Part shown: positions 1 through 8,760 of the stretch, in pieces
Numbering within the stretch: the first letter of the stretch is position 1
How the letters are laid out: each line of letters opens with the position of its first letter
Assembly: GCA_900318065.1 (NCBI GenBank)
Contig: ONIY01000009.1
Location: 41,260 to 105,259 of the forward strand
Source: an uncultured Prevotellaceae bacterium
GTDB taxonomy: Bacteria; Bacteroidota; Bacteroidia; Bacteroidales; Muribaculaceae
Length of the DNA stretch: 64,000 nucleotides
Direction of reading: 5' to 3'
Position numbers and translations under genes: made by a program
The notes under the pieces: model-generated
What the model was told of the DNA's origin: nothing
The model's input: only the letters and a program-made list of their open reading frames with translations
The model's database searches: none

Positions 1-5
1 GCGAA

Positions 6-284
6 ATGGCAGGTGAGTGCTTCTTTGCTCAAAACACTTTTGAGAACACCAATCCCGAAGACTGGGACAAGATCGTCCTCGACATCGCGCTGCTTCAGGC
101 CGAGGCAGTGAACCGCGTGTCGGTCGATTTCGACAAGGTGCCTAAGGACTTTGCCAGCGGCAAGGAATACAAGAAGGCGCGCCGCACCTATTTCAAAGCT
201 GTGGAGAAGGCTCTTGCCAACTACATGAAAGAGGAGAGCGAGAAGATTGTTTCGCAAATGAACGCTCTCGCTAAGGCAAAATAA
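6..284 (+). CDS. C-terminal part of an unrecognised protein (probably 5'-truncated by the window edge)
   Basis: Only five bases precede the first ATG, and the reading frame stays open to the window edge, so this is probably the tail of a longer gene. The visible 92 residues are charged and helical, with a lysine-rich end (KAK). No signal peptide or catalytic motif is visible, and I do not recognise the family. A clear rho-independent terminator follows the TAA, so this is the last gene of its transcript. Confidence 0.6.
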   Translation: MAGECFFAQNTFENTNPEDWDKIVLDIALLQAEAVNRVSVDFDKVPKDFASGKEYKKARRTYFKAVEKALANYMKEESEKIVSQMNALAKAK

Positions 285-294
285 TTTTTTACCA

Positions 295-338
295 AAGAGT
301 GCCAAAATTCGGAATTTTTTCCGGGTTTTGACACTCTT
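295..338 (+). terminator. Rho-independent terminator after the first gene
   Basis: Imperfect long hairpin: the arm starting AAGAGTGCCAAAA pairs with the arm ending TTTTGACACTCTT around an A/T-rich loop. It lies 11 bases after the stop codon. Confidence 0.7.
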
Positions 339-364
339 CTTGACTCATTTTATACTGAATAATC

Positions 365-922
365 TTGAGAAAAATTGCTGGCCGCATAATGAAGAACCAT
401 GGGTGGAAGTTCGTTGTGAATATTCCTCCCCTCAAGAAGTGCGTGATTTGCGTTGCACCTCACACCAGCAACTGGGACTTCATCATGGGCGAGCTGGCTA
501 TTCACTCGGTGGGAATGAAAGCCGGGTTCTTGATGAAAGACACCTGGTTCTTCTTCCCGCTCAAGTATCTGCTCTTTGCACTTGGGGGAGTGCCGGTGTC
601 GCGCGAGCGACGCACCAACGTTACTGGAGGCGTCATCGACAGCTTCAACCGGCATGAGACGCTGGCTGTGGCAGTTACTCCCGAGGGGACAAGAAGCCGC
701 AACCCACACTGGCACAAGGGTTTCCTGTATATGGCTAAGGAGGCCGACGTGCCCATTGTGCTGGGATATTTTGATTACAAGGAAAAGATAGCCTGCCTGG
801 ACTGTATCTTTGAGCCTACTGGCGATGTGGATGCCGACATGCTTGCCATTAAACAATATTACATCAACAAGGGGAAAGGTGCCCGATACCCCGAGAAGTT
901 TGCAACAGGACTAGAAGAATAA
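365..922 (+). CDS. PlsC-like 1-acyl-glycerophosphate acyltransferase family protein
   Basis: Acyltransferase of the PlsC/LPLAT fold, expected to move an acyl chain onto a lysophospholipid or related lipid at the inner membrane. The HX4D catalytic motif is HTSNWD at residues 33-38, and the substrate-binding EGTR motif is at 107-110 (TPEGTRSR). At 185 residues it is one of the short Bacteroidota members of the family. I chose the TTG at 365 because it gives the usual ~30 residues before HX4D. An ATG at 389 would remove eight of them. The gene ends 11 bases before the next, so the two are probably cotranscribed. The exact acyl acceptor cannot be told from sequence. Confidence 0.85.
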   Translation: MRKIAGRIMKNHGWKFVVNIPPLKKCVICVAPHTSNWDFIMGELAIHSVGMKAGFLMKDTWFFFPLKYLLFALGGVPVSRERRTNVTGGVIDSFNRHETLAVAVTPEGTRSRNPHWHKGFLYMAKEADVPIVLGYFDYKEKIACLDCIFEPTGDVDADMLAIKQYYINKGKGARYPEKFATGLEE

Positions 923-933
923 CTATTTACATC

Positions 934-1728
934 ATGATTTCCCGAAATTTACACGTAGCGCTAATCGAAGATAATGTCGCTTGGGGCGACAAGTATGCCA
1001 ATCTTGAGCAGTTGAGTCAGAACTTCAAGAATCTGAGCGACGAGACCGATGTCGTGGTCCTGCCCGAGCTGTTCACAACGGGATTTATTGTTGATGAGTC
1101 GGCACGCCAACTCGCCGAGCGCAACACTGGAGAGACGATAAGATATCTCAAGGACCTGTCGCGCTACTACAACGTGGCAATTGCTGGCAGTTTCCTTGCC
1201 AGCACCGCAAGTCAGCTCTACAACCGCGCCTTTTTCCTTGAGCCTAACGACGAGGAGATTTTCTACGACAAGCGCCACTTGTTCACCATGTCGGGAGAGC
1301 AACAGGTGTATAACCAGGGTGTCACTGCCGCACCAGTGTTCCGCTTCCGTGGCATGAACATCAAGCTCATTGTGTGCTACGACCTGCGATTCCCGGTCTT
1401 CTGCCGCAATGTGAACAACAATTACGACGTGCTCATTGTCGTGGCCAACTGGCCCAAGGTGCGATACAACGCGTGGAAAACGCTGCTGCAGGCTCGTGCC
1501 ATCGAGAACGAGTGCTACGTGTGTGGAGTGAACCGCTGTGGCACCGACCCGCGTGGGCTGGAATATGCCTTTGGCGCCTCATGGATTATTGATTACAAAG
1601 GAAAGATAATAGGGGAGAGGAGCACTTCGCCCATCATTGAGGCCGACCTCTCACCTGCCGACCTGGCACGATTCCGCGAGAAATTCCCCGCCTGGCGCGA
1701 CGCCGACGAGTTCTCTATAAATATTTGA
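934..1728 (+). CDS. Nitrilase-superfamily amidohydrolase, YafV/Nit2-type omega-amidase
   Basis: Carbon-nitrogen hydrolase with the complete Glu-Lys-Cys triad: E45 in LPELFTTGF, K113 in YDKRHLF and C148 in VCYDLRFP. The sequence around the triad resembles YafV/Nit2 omega-amidases, which hydrolyse 2-oxoglutaramate (or the succinamate analogue) formed by glutamine transaminases, a by-product of methionine salvage. It is soluble, with no signal peptide, and 264 residues is the normal length. luxS follows 47 bases downstream, which fits a role near methionine/methyl-cycle metabolism. Substrate specificity is inferred from similarity only. Confidence 0.85.
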   Translation: MISRNLHVALIEDNVAWGDKYANLEQLSQNFKNLSDETDVVVLPELFTTGFIVDESARQLAERNTGETIRYLKDLSRYYNVAIAGSFLASTASQLYNRAFFLEPNDEEIFYDKRHLFTMSGEQQVYNQGVTAAPVFRFRGMNIKLIVCYDLRFPVFCRNVNNNYDVLIVVANWPKVRYNAWKTLLQARAIENECYVCGVNRCGTDPRGLEYAFGASWIIDYKGKIIGERSTSPIIEADLSPADLARFREKFPAWRDADEFSINI

Positions 1729-1775
1729 GCACAACACCACAATAATCGTTTCTTAGAACTAATCGAAGATAAGTT

Positions 1776-2270
1776 ATGGAAGTAATACAAAGTTTCACAA
1801 TCGATCACACCCGTTTAAAACCAGGCATTTATGTGTCGCGAGTGGATAAGGGATTCACGACCTATGACTTGCGCATCACAACGCCCAACGAGGAACCTGC
1901 CATGGCTCCTGCCGCCATTCACAGCCTGGAGCACCTAATGGCTACATGGTTTCGCAATTCGGCTGTGAAAGATGATGTGGTGTATGTGGGGCCCATGGGA
2001 TGCCTCACGGGCATGTATCTCATCATGACTGGCACTTATAGCGTAGACGACGTGCGTCGCCTCACAATAGAATGCCTCGAGTGGATTATTACCCAAAGCG
2101 AGGTGCCTGCCACTAAGCCCGAGGCTTGTGGCAACTATCTCCTTCACGACCTGCCCATGTGCAAGTGGGAATGCCGCCGATATCTCGACCGATTGAAGAA
2201 TGATTTCCATTGCGAGTACACCAAGCTGCACATCACCCTCGACGATGGAATGGTCTTCGCCGACGCGTAG
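1776..2270 (+). CDS. luxS: S-ribosylhomocysteine lyase LuxS
   Basis: Cleaves S-ribosylhomocysteine to homocysteine and DPD, the precursor of autoinducer-2, in the activated methyl cycle. The metal site is intact: H49 and H53 in HSLEH, plus C118 in EACGNY. The catalytic cysteine is C76 in the GPMGCLTGMY segment. At 164 residues it is full length. It probably shares a transcript with the upstream omega-amidase. No Pfs/MTAN nucleosidase gene is in the window, so the preceding step must be encoded elsewhere. Whether the cell uses AI-2 as a signal cannot be told. Confidence 0.97.
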   Translation: MEVIQSFTIDHTRLKPGIYVSRVDKGFTTYDLRITTPNEEPAMAPAAIHSLEHLMATWFRNSAVKDDVVYVGPMGCLTGMYLIMTGTYSVDDVRRLTIECLEWIITQSEVPATKPEACGNYLLHDLPMCKWECRRYLDRLKNDFHCEYTKLHITLDDGMVFADA

Positions 2271-2310
2271 ACGCAGAATGCTCTAACAAACAAGCAAGGT
2301 TATGCCTTTA

Positions 2311-2571
2311 TTAGTTGGTGACCTCTATTAGTTTTTCACCAATGGCATCTTCAATAAGTGCTATTGTGTGCAGGGTGAAATTATGTCGGCCGGTAAGCCA
2401 TCTTGACACTTCTGATTCTCGCTTCCCTAACTTCTGGGCTAGGGCGCGTTGTGTTATGCCCTTTTGGGTTAGCAGGGAGTCAAGTCGTTCGGCAACGTCA
2501 TAAGTCAAGTTGAATTGAGCCCTAACGTTGCTGGGAATTGACGCCAACTCTTCTCGAAACATTGTATTCAT
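2311..2571 (-). CDS. Xre-family helix-turn-helix protein, candidate antitoxin
   Basis: 86 residues with one Cro/C1-type helix-turn-helix at about 40-62 (TQRALAQKLGKRESEVSRWLTG). A short N-terminal helix precedes it and a dimerisation-like tail follows. Its ATG overlaps the stop of the upstream minus-strand gene by four bases (ATGA), so the two are translationally coupled. The layout, a small basic protein first and an Xre protein second, is that of HigBA-type toxin-antitoxin pairs, in which the Xre protein neutralises the toxin and represses the shared promoter. That function is inferred. It could also be a simple regulator. Confidence 0.75.
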   Translation of the reverse strand: MNTMFREELASIPSNVRAQFNLTYDVAERLDSLLTQKGITQRALAQKLGKRESEVSRWLTGRHNFTLHTIALIEDAIGEKLIEVTN

Positions 2572-3047
2572 AACTCAAAAATTGTGTTGTCAATATTGGT
2601 GATCACTGTGCCATAAATCTTTATCAATTCTTTCTGTTGGGCTTCTTTAAGAAGTTCATTGAAAGTTTGGAGAGTGCAAACATATCCTAATAGTGTTTCA
2701 TCCTCCTGATATGTTCGTGTGGTTTTTATTCCTCCATTGCCTAGAATCAAAATTTTATCAGATAGTCGCAAGCAATATAAACGAAGTTTGCGGCTGTCGA
2801 GAGACAGTGCCACAACGTTGTCACTCATTTTGCCTTCGGCTCTGAAGAAACGTTCTAATGCCCCTTTTTCCATTATTTTCTCTAATGCAAGCAGGATTGT
2901 TTGATACTCTGGCTGAATTCGAGAATTTTTGCGGCATTTTGCCATGAATTTCTCAAATTCGCTGATGTTGTCATCCATAAAGCATATGGAGTACATGCCC
3001 ACATTATCGTTTTGTTCAATCAGTTTTAAAGTTGCTTCTTTATCCAT
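2568..3047 (-). CDS. Candidate HigB/RelE-superfamily toxin partner of the Xre protein
   Basis: 159 residues from the ATG at 3047. A longer reading frame runs upstream, but the TACCTTTG -7 box at 3063-3070 lies inside that extension, so 3047 is the sensible start. The C-terminal part (about residues 70-135) has the beta-rich pattern of Gp49/HigB-like proteins: a KLRLYCLRL strand, then DKILILGNGGIKTTRTY, then a helix beginning FNELLKEAQ. The N-terminal ~65 residues are an extra helical segment not usual in HigB toxins. I found no unambiguous catalytic residue, so the toxin call rests on fold-like pattern and gene order. Confidence 0.55.
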   Translation of the reverse strand: MDKEATLKLIEQNDNVGMYSICFMDDNISEFEKFMAKCRKNSRIQPEYQTILLALEKIMEKGALERFFRAEGKMSDNVVALSLDSRKLRLYCLRLSDKILILGNGGIKTTRTYQEDETLLGYVCTLQTFNELLKEAQQKELIKIYGTVITNIDNTIFEL

Positions 3048-3062
3048 GTTGTTTCTTTTTTG

Positions 3063-3070
3063 CAAAGGTA
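3063..3070 (-). promoter_or_regulatory. Promoter -7 box (TACCTTTG) of the toxin-antitoxin-like pair
   Basis: Exact match to the Bacteroidota -7 consensus TAnnTTTG, read on the minus strand 16 bases before the chosen ATG. A TTTG lies 14 bases upstream, closer than the usual -33 spacing. Confidence 0.55.
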
Positions 3071-3180
3071 AGAAAAAAAACGCGCAAACTTCACATATAT
3101 GTAAAGTTTTATTGTTAAAAAAACAAAAACAAAATAATTTGTCTTGAAGTTGTTGTTTTTCAAACACATTTTGCGTTTAT

Positions 3181-3214
3181 TTGAGAGATTTGCGTGAGAT
3201 TATATGTAATTTTG
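3181..3214 (+). promoter_or_regulatory. Promoter of the ABC-F gene
   Basis: TAATTTTG at 3207-3214 matches TAnnTTTG. A TTG lies at 3181-3183, 23 bases upstream. The ATG follows 22 bases after the -7 box. Confidence 0.5.
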
Positions 3215-3236
3215 TGGCGTTTTTTAGAATGCGACG

Positions 3237-5159
<1,923 letters not shown>

Positions 5160-5236
5160 CGCCTGTGGCGCGAGGATAGGGGATGGGTGATCGAGGATCG
5201 GTGAGGGAATTGTAGGGACAACGCGTGCGTTGTCCG
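5160..5236 (-). repeat. Composite intergenic element, copy 1 (inverted)
   Basis: Read on the minus strand it gives the ordered modules seen at 11790, 18324, 22277 and 22888: a palindrome CGGACAACGC..GCGTTGTCCCTAC, then ATTCCCTCACCGATCCTCGA and CCCATCCCC, then a GCGCC..GGCGC mini-hairpin. It abuts the ABC-F stop codon. Confidence 0.8.
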
Positions 5237-5238
5237 CC

Positions 5239-5397
5239 TGCGGATTAATCAATGCGCGCTTGCGTTAGATACTCTTTTCTTTTGCCATATGCTGGCGCAC
5301 ATGAAAATTAGAGAGCATGCGGCTCTAAAATTGTTTGTTTTAAAATCTGGGCGCAAAAGCGCTAAAATGACAAGAAATAATTTTTAGTGCAAAGCAC
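5239..5397 (+). repeat. ~155-bp repeat, partner of the inverted copy at 22733-22885
   Basis: Nearly every base matches the reverse complement of 22733-22885, with a few substitutions and small gaps. It holds several short hairpins, for example GTGCG/CGCAC-like, AGAGCATGCGGCTCT and GCGCAAAAGCGC, separated by TAAAA or TTTTA. No reading frame is evident. Confidence 0.8.
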
Positions 5398-5410
5398 TGT
5401 CGCAAGGTGG

Positions 5411-5555
5411 AAATTGCGTCGATGTAGGGACAACGCGTGCGTTGTCCGAAAACGGCGAAAGTGCTGATTTCCAAAAAACTGCCTCTAGCGGACAAGGCAC
5501 GCCCGATCTCCGACTCGCGGTCTTCGATCCCCGCACAGCGGGCTGTGTCACTACA
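5411..5555 (+). repeat. GTAGGGACA palindrome with shared flanks, plus degenerate palindrome fragments
   Basis: 5411-5460 (AAATTGCGTC, GTAGGGACAACGCGTGCG, TTGTCCGAAAACGGCGAAAG) recurs almost unchanged at 25976-26026. Further on are a half element (GCGGACAAGGCACGCC near 5478) and a degenerate copy (CACAGCGGGCTGTGTCACTAC near 5534). I see no gene in 5160-5651. Confidence 0.75.
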
Positions 5556-5581
5556 TTAAGTGTTGTGGAACTATGAAAGAA

Positions 5582-5611
5582 AAACGCTCTAAGCCGCGGC
5601 TTAGAGCGTTT
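5582..5611 (-). terminator. Terminator of the secreted C1 peptidase gene
   Basis: Near-perfect palindrome AAACGCTCTAAGCC/GGCTTAGAGCGTTT, followed on the minus strand by a T run (TTTTTC). It lies 40 bases after the peptidase stop and could also stop transcription entering from the left. Confidence 0.85.
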
Positions 5612-5651
5612 ATTGTGTGAGTTATGCATCACAGGATGCATTGTGCATTGA

Positions 5652-6851
5652 TTAGAGACCCATCTTCTTTGCAATCTTAGCGGGGATAGCCTCTTTGTTA
5701 ACAATGATGTTCATTGTTTTGGCTTTGAAGAATGCCTCGCTAACATAGAAGAAACCGTGATAGAGTTGGTTGGTGTCCCAGCTGTTTTGTACCTTGAAGT
5801 ACTTGTTTCCTTCCTGGTCAACGGCTGTGCCCACGATAACCATTCCGTGGTCGTCGGTGGTCTCCTTGTTGTCAAACATCATCTGGCGGCTCTCTTGAGT
5901 AACAGTCTGCTCGTTGCCTGGACCCTTGATTTCCCAGCGCTGTGCGTCGCGGTCCTTGTCGCTAAGCTGATCCCAGCGAGCACGGTCGGTGCCGTTGAGG
6001 TCTTCCTCGGTTTTCTCTTTAACGAGTACTGCATAACCCTTGCGCCACTGGAAGCCACGCTCGCTCACGTCGGCACCCCAAGCGATAGAGTAACCCTTCT
6101 CGATGGCATAGTTGGCAATCTCCCACAGCTCATCGATGGGCACGTTCTGTGACTGCTCCCAAGTCCAGTTGTCGGCAACCTCAAGAACGAATGGCTTGTA
6201 GAATGGGTGATGAGTGAACGAAGTGATAGAGATGTAGTCGTTCATGTTCAATGGCAGAGAAGCGGCATAGCTTTGTGGGGTGTAGGTCTTGCCCTCCCAG
6301 GTGAAAGTCTCGGGGAGCTTGCCCATGTATCCGTCGAGAACGCCCTTGAAGCCGTCCATCCACGATGGGGTGAGTTTTTTGAGCTTGCGCTGGTTCACCA
6401 CGTTTACCATGCCCTGGAGCATAGCGGTGAGCTCGGCAGTGTTGAATTTCTTGTCGCCATAGGTCATGCCAGTGTACACGTCATTGGGCACCATACCGTA
6501 GTTCTCCCACACATAGGCTACATCGAGTCCTGCGCCGCCCTCGGCGAAGTTGCTCGTGCCGTCCATGCGCACGTTCTTGATAGCCTTGTCGAGATAGCAG
6601 TGGTAAACAACAAATCCCTCGCTCAGGTGAACTTCTTTACCTGTCTTGCGCAGAATTTCGTTCTCAAAGAAAGTGTTGCTTGAGTAGCACCAGCATGTTC
6701 CTGACTTGTTTTGATCTTTTACTGGAGTAGATTTCACTACCTTAACATCGGTGAACTTGAAACCAGTGCTGTCGGGGTTAACGACTTTGTCGTCGGCCAT
6801 TGCTCCAAGCACTAAGCTGGCAGCAATGAGTGTAAGAAAAAGATGTTTCAT
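5652..6851 (-). CDS. Secreted C1B-family cysteine peptidase (aminopeptidase C / bleomycin hydrolase-like)
   Basis: Papain-like peptidase with a cleavable signal peptide (MKHLFLTLIAASLVLGAMA). The active site is complete: Q47 and C53 in KDQNKSGTCWCYSS, the histidine in DDHGMVIVG near residue 337, and the asparagine in VQNSWD near 360. Family C1B enzymes are aminopeptidases that are usually cytoplasmic. In Bacteroidota they are commonly exported, and the signal peptide here puts it in the periplasm or beyond. At 399 residues it is somewhat shorter than bleomycin hydrolase (~450). It is monocistronic, with its own promoter and terminator. Confidence 0.9.
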   Translation of the reverse strand: MKHLFLTLIAASLVLGAMADDKVVNPDSTGFKFTDVKVVKSTPVKDQNKSGTCWCYSSNTFFENEILRKTGKEVHLSEGFVVYHCYLDKAIKNVRMDGTSNFAEGGAGLDVAYVWENYGMVPNDVYTGMTYGDKKFNTAELTAMLQGMVNVVNQRKLKKLTPSWMDGFKGVLDGYMGKLPETFTWEGKTYTPQSYAASLPLNMNDYISITSFTHHPFYKPFVLEVADNWTWEQSQNVPIDELWEIANYAIEKGYSIAWGADVSERGFQWRKGYAVLVKEKTEEDLNGTDRARWDQLSDKDRDAQRWEIKGPGNEQTVTQESRQMMFDNKETTDDHGMVIVGTAVDQEGNKYFKVQNSWDTNQLYHGFFYVSEAFFKAKTMNIIVNKEAIPAKIAKKMGL

Positions 6852-6898
6852 TGTGTATTAATTAAATGATAAAAAGTAATGTCATGCTAATGATTTTG

Positions 6899-6906
6899 CA
6901 AAAATA
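6899..6906 (-). promoter_or_regulatory. -7 box (TATTTTTG) of the C1 peptidase gene
   Basis: Matches TAnnTTTG on the minus strand, 47 bases before the ATG in the divergent intergenic region. No TTG at the usual distance. Confidence 0.45.
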
Positions 6907-6929
6907 GACAAAAAAACCGATTTTTGTAT

Positions 6930-6937
6930 TAATTTTG
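6930..6937 (+). promoter_or_regulatory. -7 box (TAATTTTG) of the B3/B4 gene
   Basis: Matches TAnnTTTG, 20 bases before the ATG at 6958 and divergent from the peptidase promoter. Confidence 0.5.
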
Positions 6938-6957
6938 CAGAAAAATATTATTTTATC

Positions 6958-7629
6958 ATGATTAATGTTGAAATTGACCCGCGCATCCTGGAGGTGTGCC
7001 CCGCCACACAGATAGGGCTCCTGAGGGCTCAGGTGGTAAACGGCGACACCAGCGATGAGCTGTGGCAAGAGATTGAGAACGAAGCTAAAGCCATAGCGCA
7101 GACCTATGAGTTGCTGGCTGTCAACCAGCGCCCTGCCATTGCCGCCACACGACGGCTCTACAAGGCACTGGGTAAGGACCCGGGCCGCTACCGCGTGGCG
7201 AGCGAGGCACTGTGCCGCCGCATCATTCGCGGGCTGGGATTGTACCGCCTCACCACTCTCATCGATGTGGTGAACCTGGTGTCGATCAAGAGTGGATATG
7301 CCATTAGCGGACTTGATGCCGACAAACTCGTGGGCGACACCCTCACGATGGGAGTGGGCGAGAAGGACGAGGCCTATTGCGGCATAGGTCGCGGACCACT
7401 CAACATCGAGGGGCTGCCCGTGTACCGCGACGCGCAGGGCGGTGTGGCGACTCCCACCAGCGACGAGGAGCGCACGAAGTTCACCCCCGAGACCTCTCAT
7501 GTGCAAATCAACATCAACGCTTTTGCTCCCGAGATGCCACTTGACGAGGCTGTGAGCTGGACGGCATCGCTTCTCGAGAAATATGCCAGCGCAACGTGTT
7601 TTGAAACAACAATAAAAACATTCCAATAA
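6958..7629 (+). CDS. B3/B4 tRNA-binding-domain protein
   Basis: 223-residue soluble protein matching the stand-alone B3/B4 domain family, the fold of the PheRS beta-subunit editing domain. Family-like features are the segment NQRPAIAATRRLYKALGKDPGRYRVASEAL (in two stretches) and LYRLTTLIDVVNLVSIKSG. Stand-alone B3/B4 proteins are thought to act on mischarged tRNA or related substrates, but the role is unproven. It is followed by the threonylcarbamoyl-AMP synthase gene with a 13-base gap, so a tRNA-quality or tRNA-modification context is plausible. Confidence 0.8.
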   Translation: MINVEIDPRILEVCPATQIGLLRAQVVNGDTSDELWQEIENEAKAIAQTYELLAVNQRPAIAATRRLYKALGKDPGRYRVASEALCRRIIRGLGLYRLTTLIDVVNLVSIKSGYAISGLDADKLVGDTLTMGVGEKDEAYCGIGRGPLNIEGLPVYRDAQGGVATPTSDEERTKFTPETSHVQININAFAPEMPLDEAVSWTASLLEKYASATCFETTIKTFQ

Positions 7630-7642
7630 GTAATAATAAGTT

Positions 7643-8245
7643 ATGAAGGTATTACAGATAATAGAAGAAAACATCAACGCGCGTCACATCGAGGAGATTG
7701 CCAGCGTGCTGCGCGACGGAGGCATCATTGTCTATCCCACCGACACGGTCTACGCCATTGGCTGCGACGCCCTTAACAATCAGGCCATTGAGCGCATCTG
7801 CTCGTTGAAGGCGATGAAGTCGGCAAAGACTAATTTGTCAATCATCTGTAGCGACATCAGCGAGGTGGCGCAGTATGCCAAGTTTGACAACACGCAGTTC
7901 CGTCTCATGAAGAACAACCTGCCGGGACCCTTCACGTTCATCTTCCCCGCGATGTCGAAGCTGCCCAAGGCGTTCAAGGGCCGCCGCACGGTAGGTATCC
8001 GCATTCCGCAAAACAAGATTGCTACTGCTATCGAGCAGGAGTTGGGACATCCCATTCTCACAACATCAGTACCAGCTCGTGATGATGACTACCGCTGCGA
8101 ACCCGAGCTCATCGCCGAGGCGTTGGGCAGTAGTGTAGATATTGTGGTTGACTCTGGTCGTGGTGGTCTCATCCCATCTACTGTGGTTGACTGCACTGGA
8201 TCGGAGCCCGAGATTATCAGACAAGGTAAAGGTGAATTACAATAA
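7643..8245 (+). CDS. L-threonylcarbamoyladenylate synthase (Sua5/YrdC/YciO family)
   Basis: Makes threonylcarbamoyl-AMP from threonine, bicarbonate and ATP, the first step of t6A37 modification of ANN-decoding tRNAs. The YrdC fold is seen from GGIIVYPTDTVYAIGCDA (residues ~29-46), through the KAMKSAKTNLSIIC and PGPFTFIFP segments, to VGIRIPQN and STVVDC. At 200 residues it lacks the Sua5 C-terminal domain. The segment KAMKSAKTNLS is closer to YciO than to TsaC, so it may be the paralogue rather than the essential enzyme. Confidence 0.85.
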   Translation: MKVLQIIEENINARHIEEIASVLRDGGIIVYPTDTVYAIGCDALNNQAIERICSLKAMKSAKTNLSIICSDISEVAQYAKFDNTQFRLMKNNLPGPFTFIFPAMSKLPKAFKGRRTVGIRIPQNKIATAIEQELGHPILTTSVPARDDDYRCEPELIAEALGSSVDIVVDSGRGGLIPSTVVDCTGSEPEIIRQGKGELQ

Positions 8246-8264
8246 CCCCAAGCGAAATAGAAAA

Positions 8265-8750
8265 ATGAAAATAACTAAATTGTTTTACGGCGCATTACTG
8301 TGCGCATTGATCTCCTGCGGATTGTGTGGCTGCAACTCTAGCACACAGTCAAGCAGTGCTTCGGCAAGGTCTAACGATAATTCAGTTGTTGAGCAGGAGA
8401 AGGCTAGTTCTCAAGAAGGTGCGGTTGAAGATGAATCGGTCCAGGAAGAACAAGCTCAGGATAACGTCAATCATGACAAGATTGTGGTGATTGACTTCTT
8501 TGCCACCTGGTGCGGTCCGTGCAAGGCCATGGCGCCAGCCATTGAGCAGATGAAGAAGAAATATGGCGACGTGATCGACATCAAGAAGATTGATGTTGAC
8601 GAGGAGCCACAGCTGGCTCAACAGTACAACATTACCGGCGTGCCCACCATGGTGATTCTGTCGCCACAAGGCGAAGTGATTGACAAGATAGTAGGGGCTC
8701 AGCCTGTCGAGGTGCTCGACCAGCTCTTCGGCCAGCTGGCACAGCAATAG
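8265..8750 (+). CDS. Lipoprotein thioredoxin-family protein
   Basis: 161 residues from the ATG at 8265. An upstream extension overlaps the previous gene and would bury the signal sequence. The N-terminus has a lipoprotein signal (LISCGLCGCNSS, with the lipobox cysteine near residue 22), then a low-complexity Ser/Glu/Gln linker to about residue 70. A thioredoxin fold follows with the redox motif WCGPC and the cis-proline segment GVPTMVIL. It probably faces the periplasm and acts as a disulfide reductant or oxidoreductase. Its stop is 10 bases from the stop of the convergent helicase gene, with no obvious terminator between. Confidence 0.88.
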   Translation: MKITKLFYGALLCALISCGLCGCNSSTQSSSASARSNDNSVVEQEKASSQEGAVEDESVQEEQAQDNVNHDKIVVIDFFATWCGPCKAMAPAIEQMKKKYGDVIDIKKIDVDEEPQLAQQYNITGVPTMVILSPQGEVIDKIVGAQPVEVLDQLFGQLAQQ

Positions 8751-8760
8751 CGGGAAAAAG

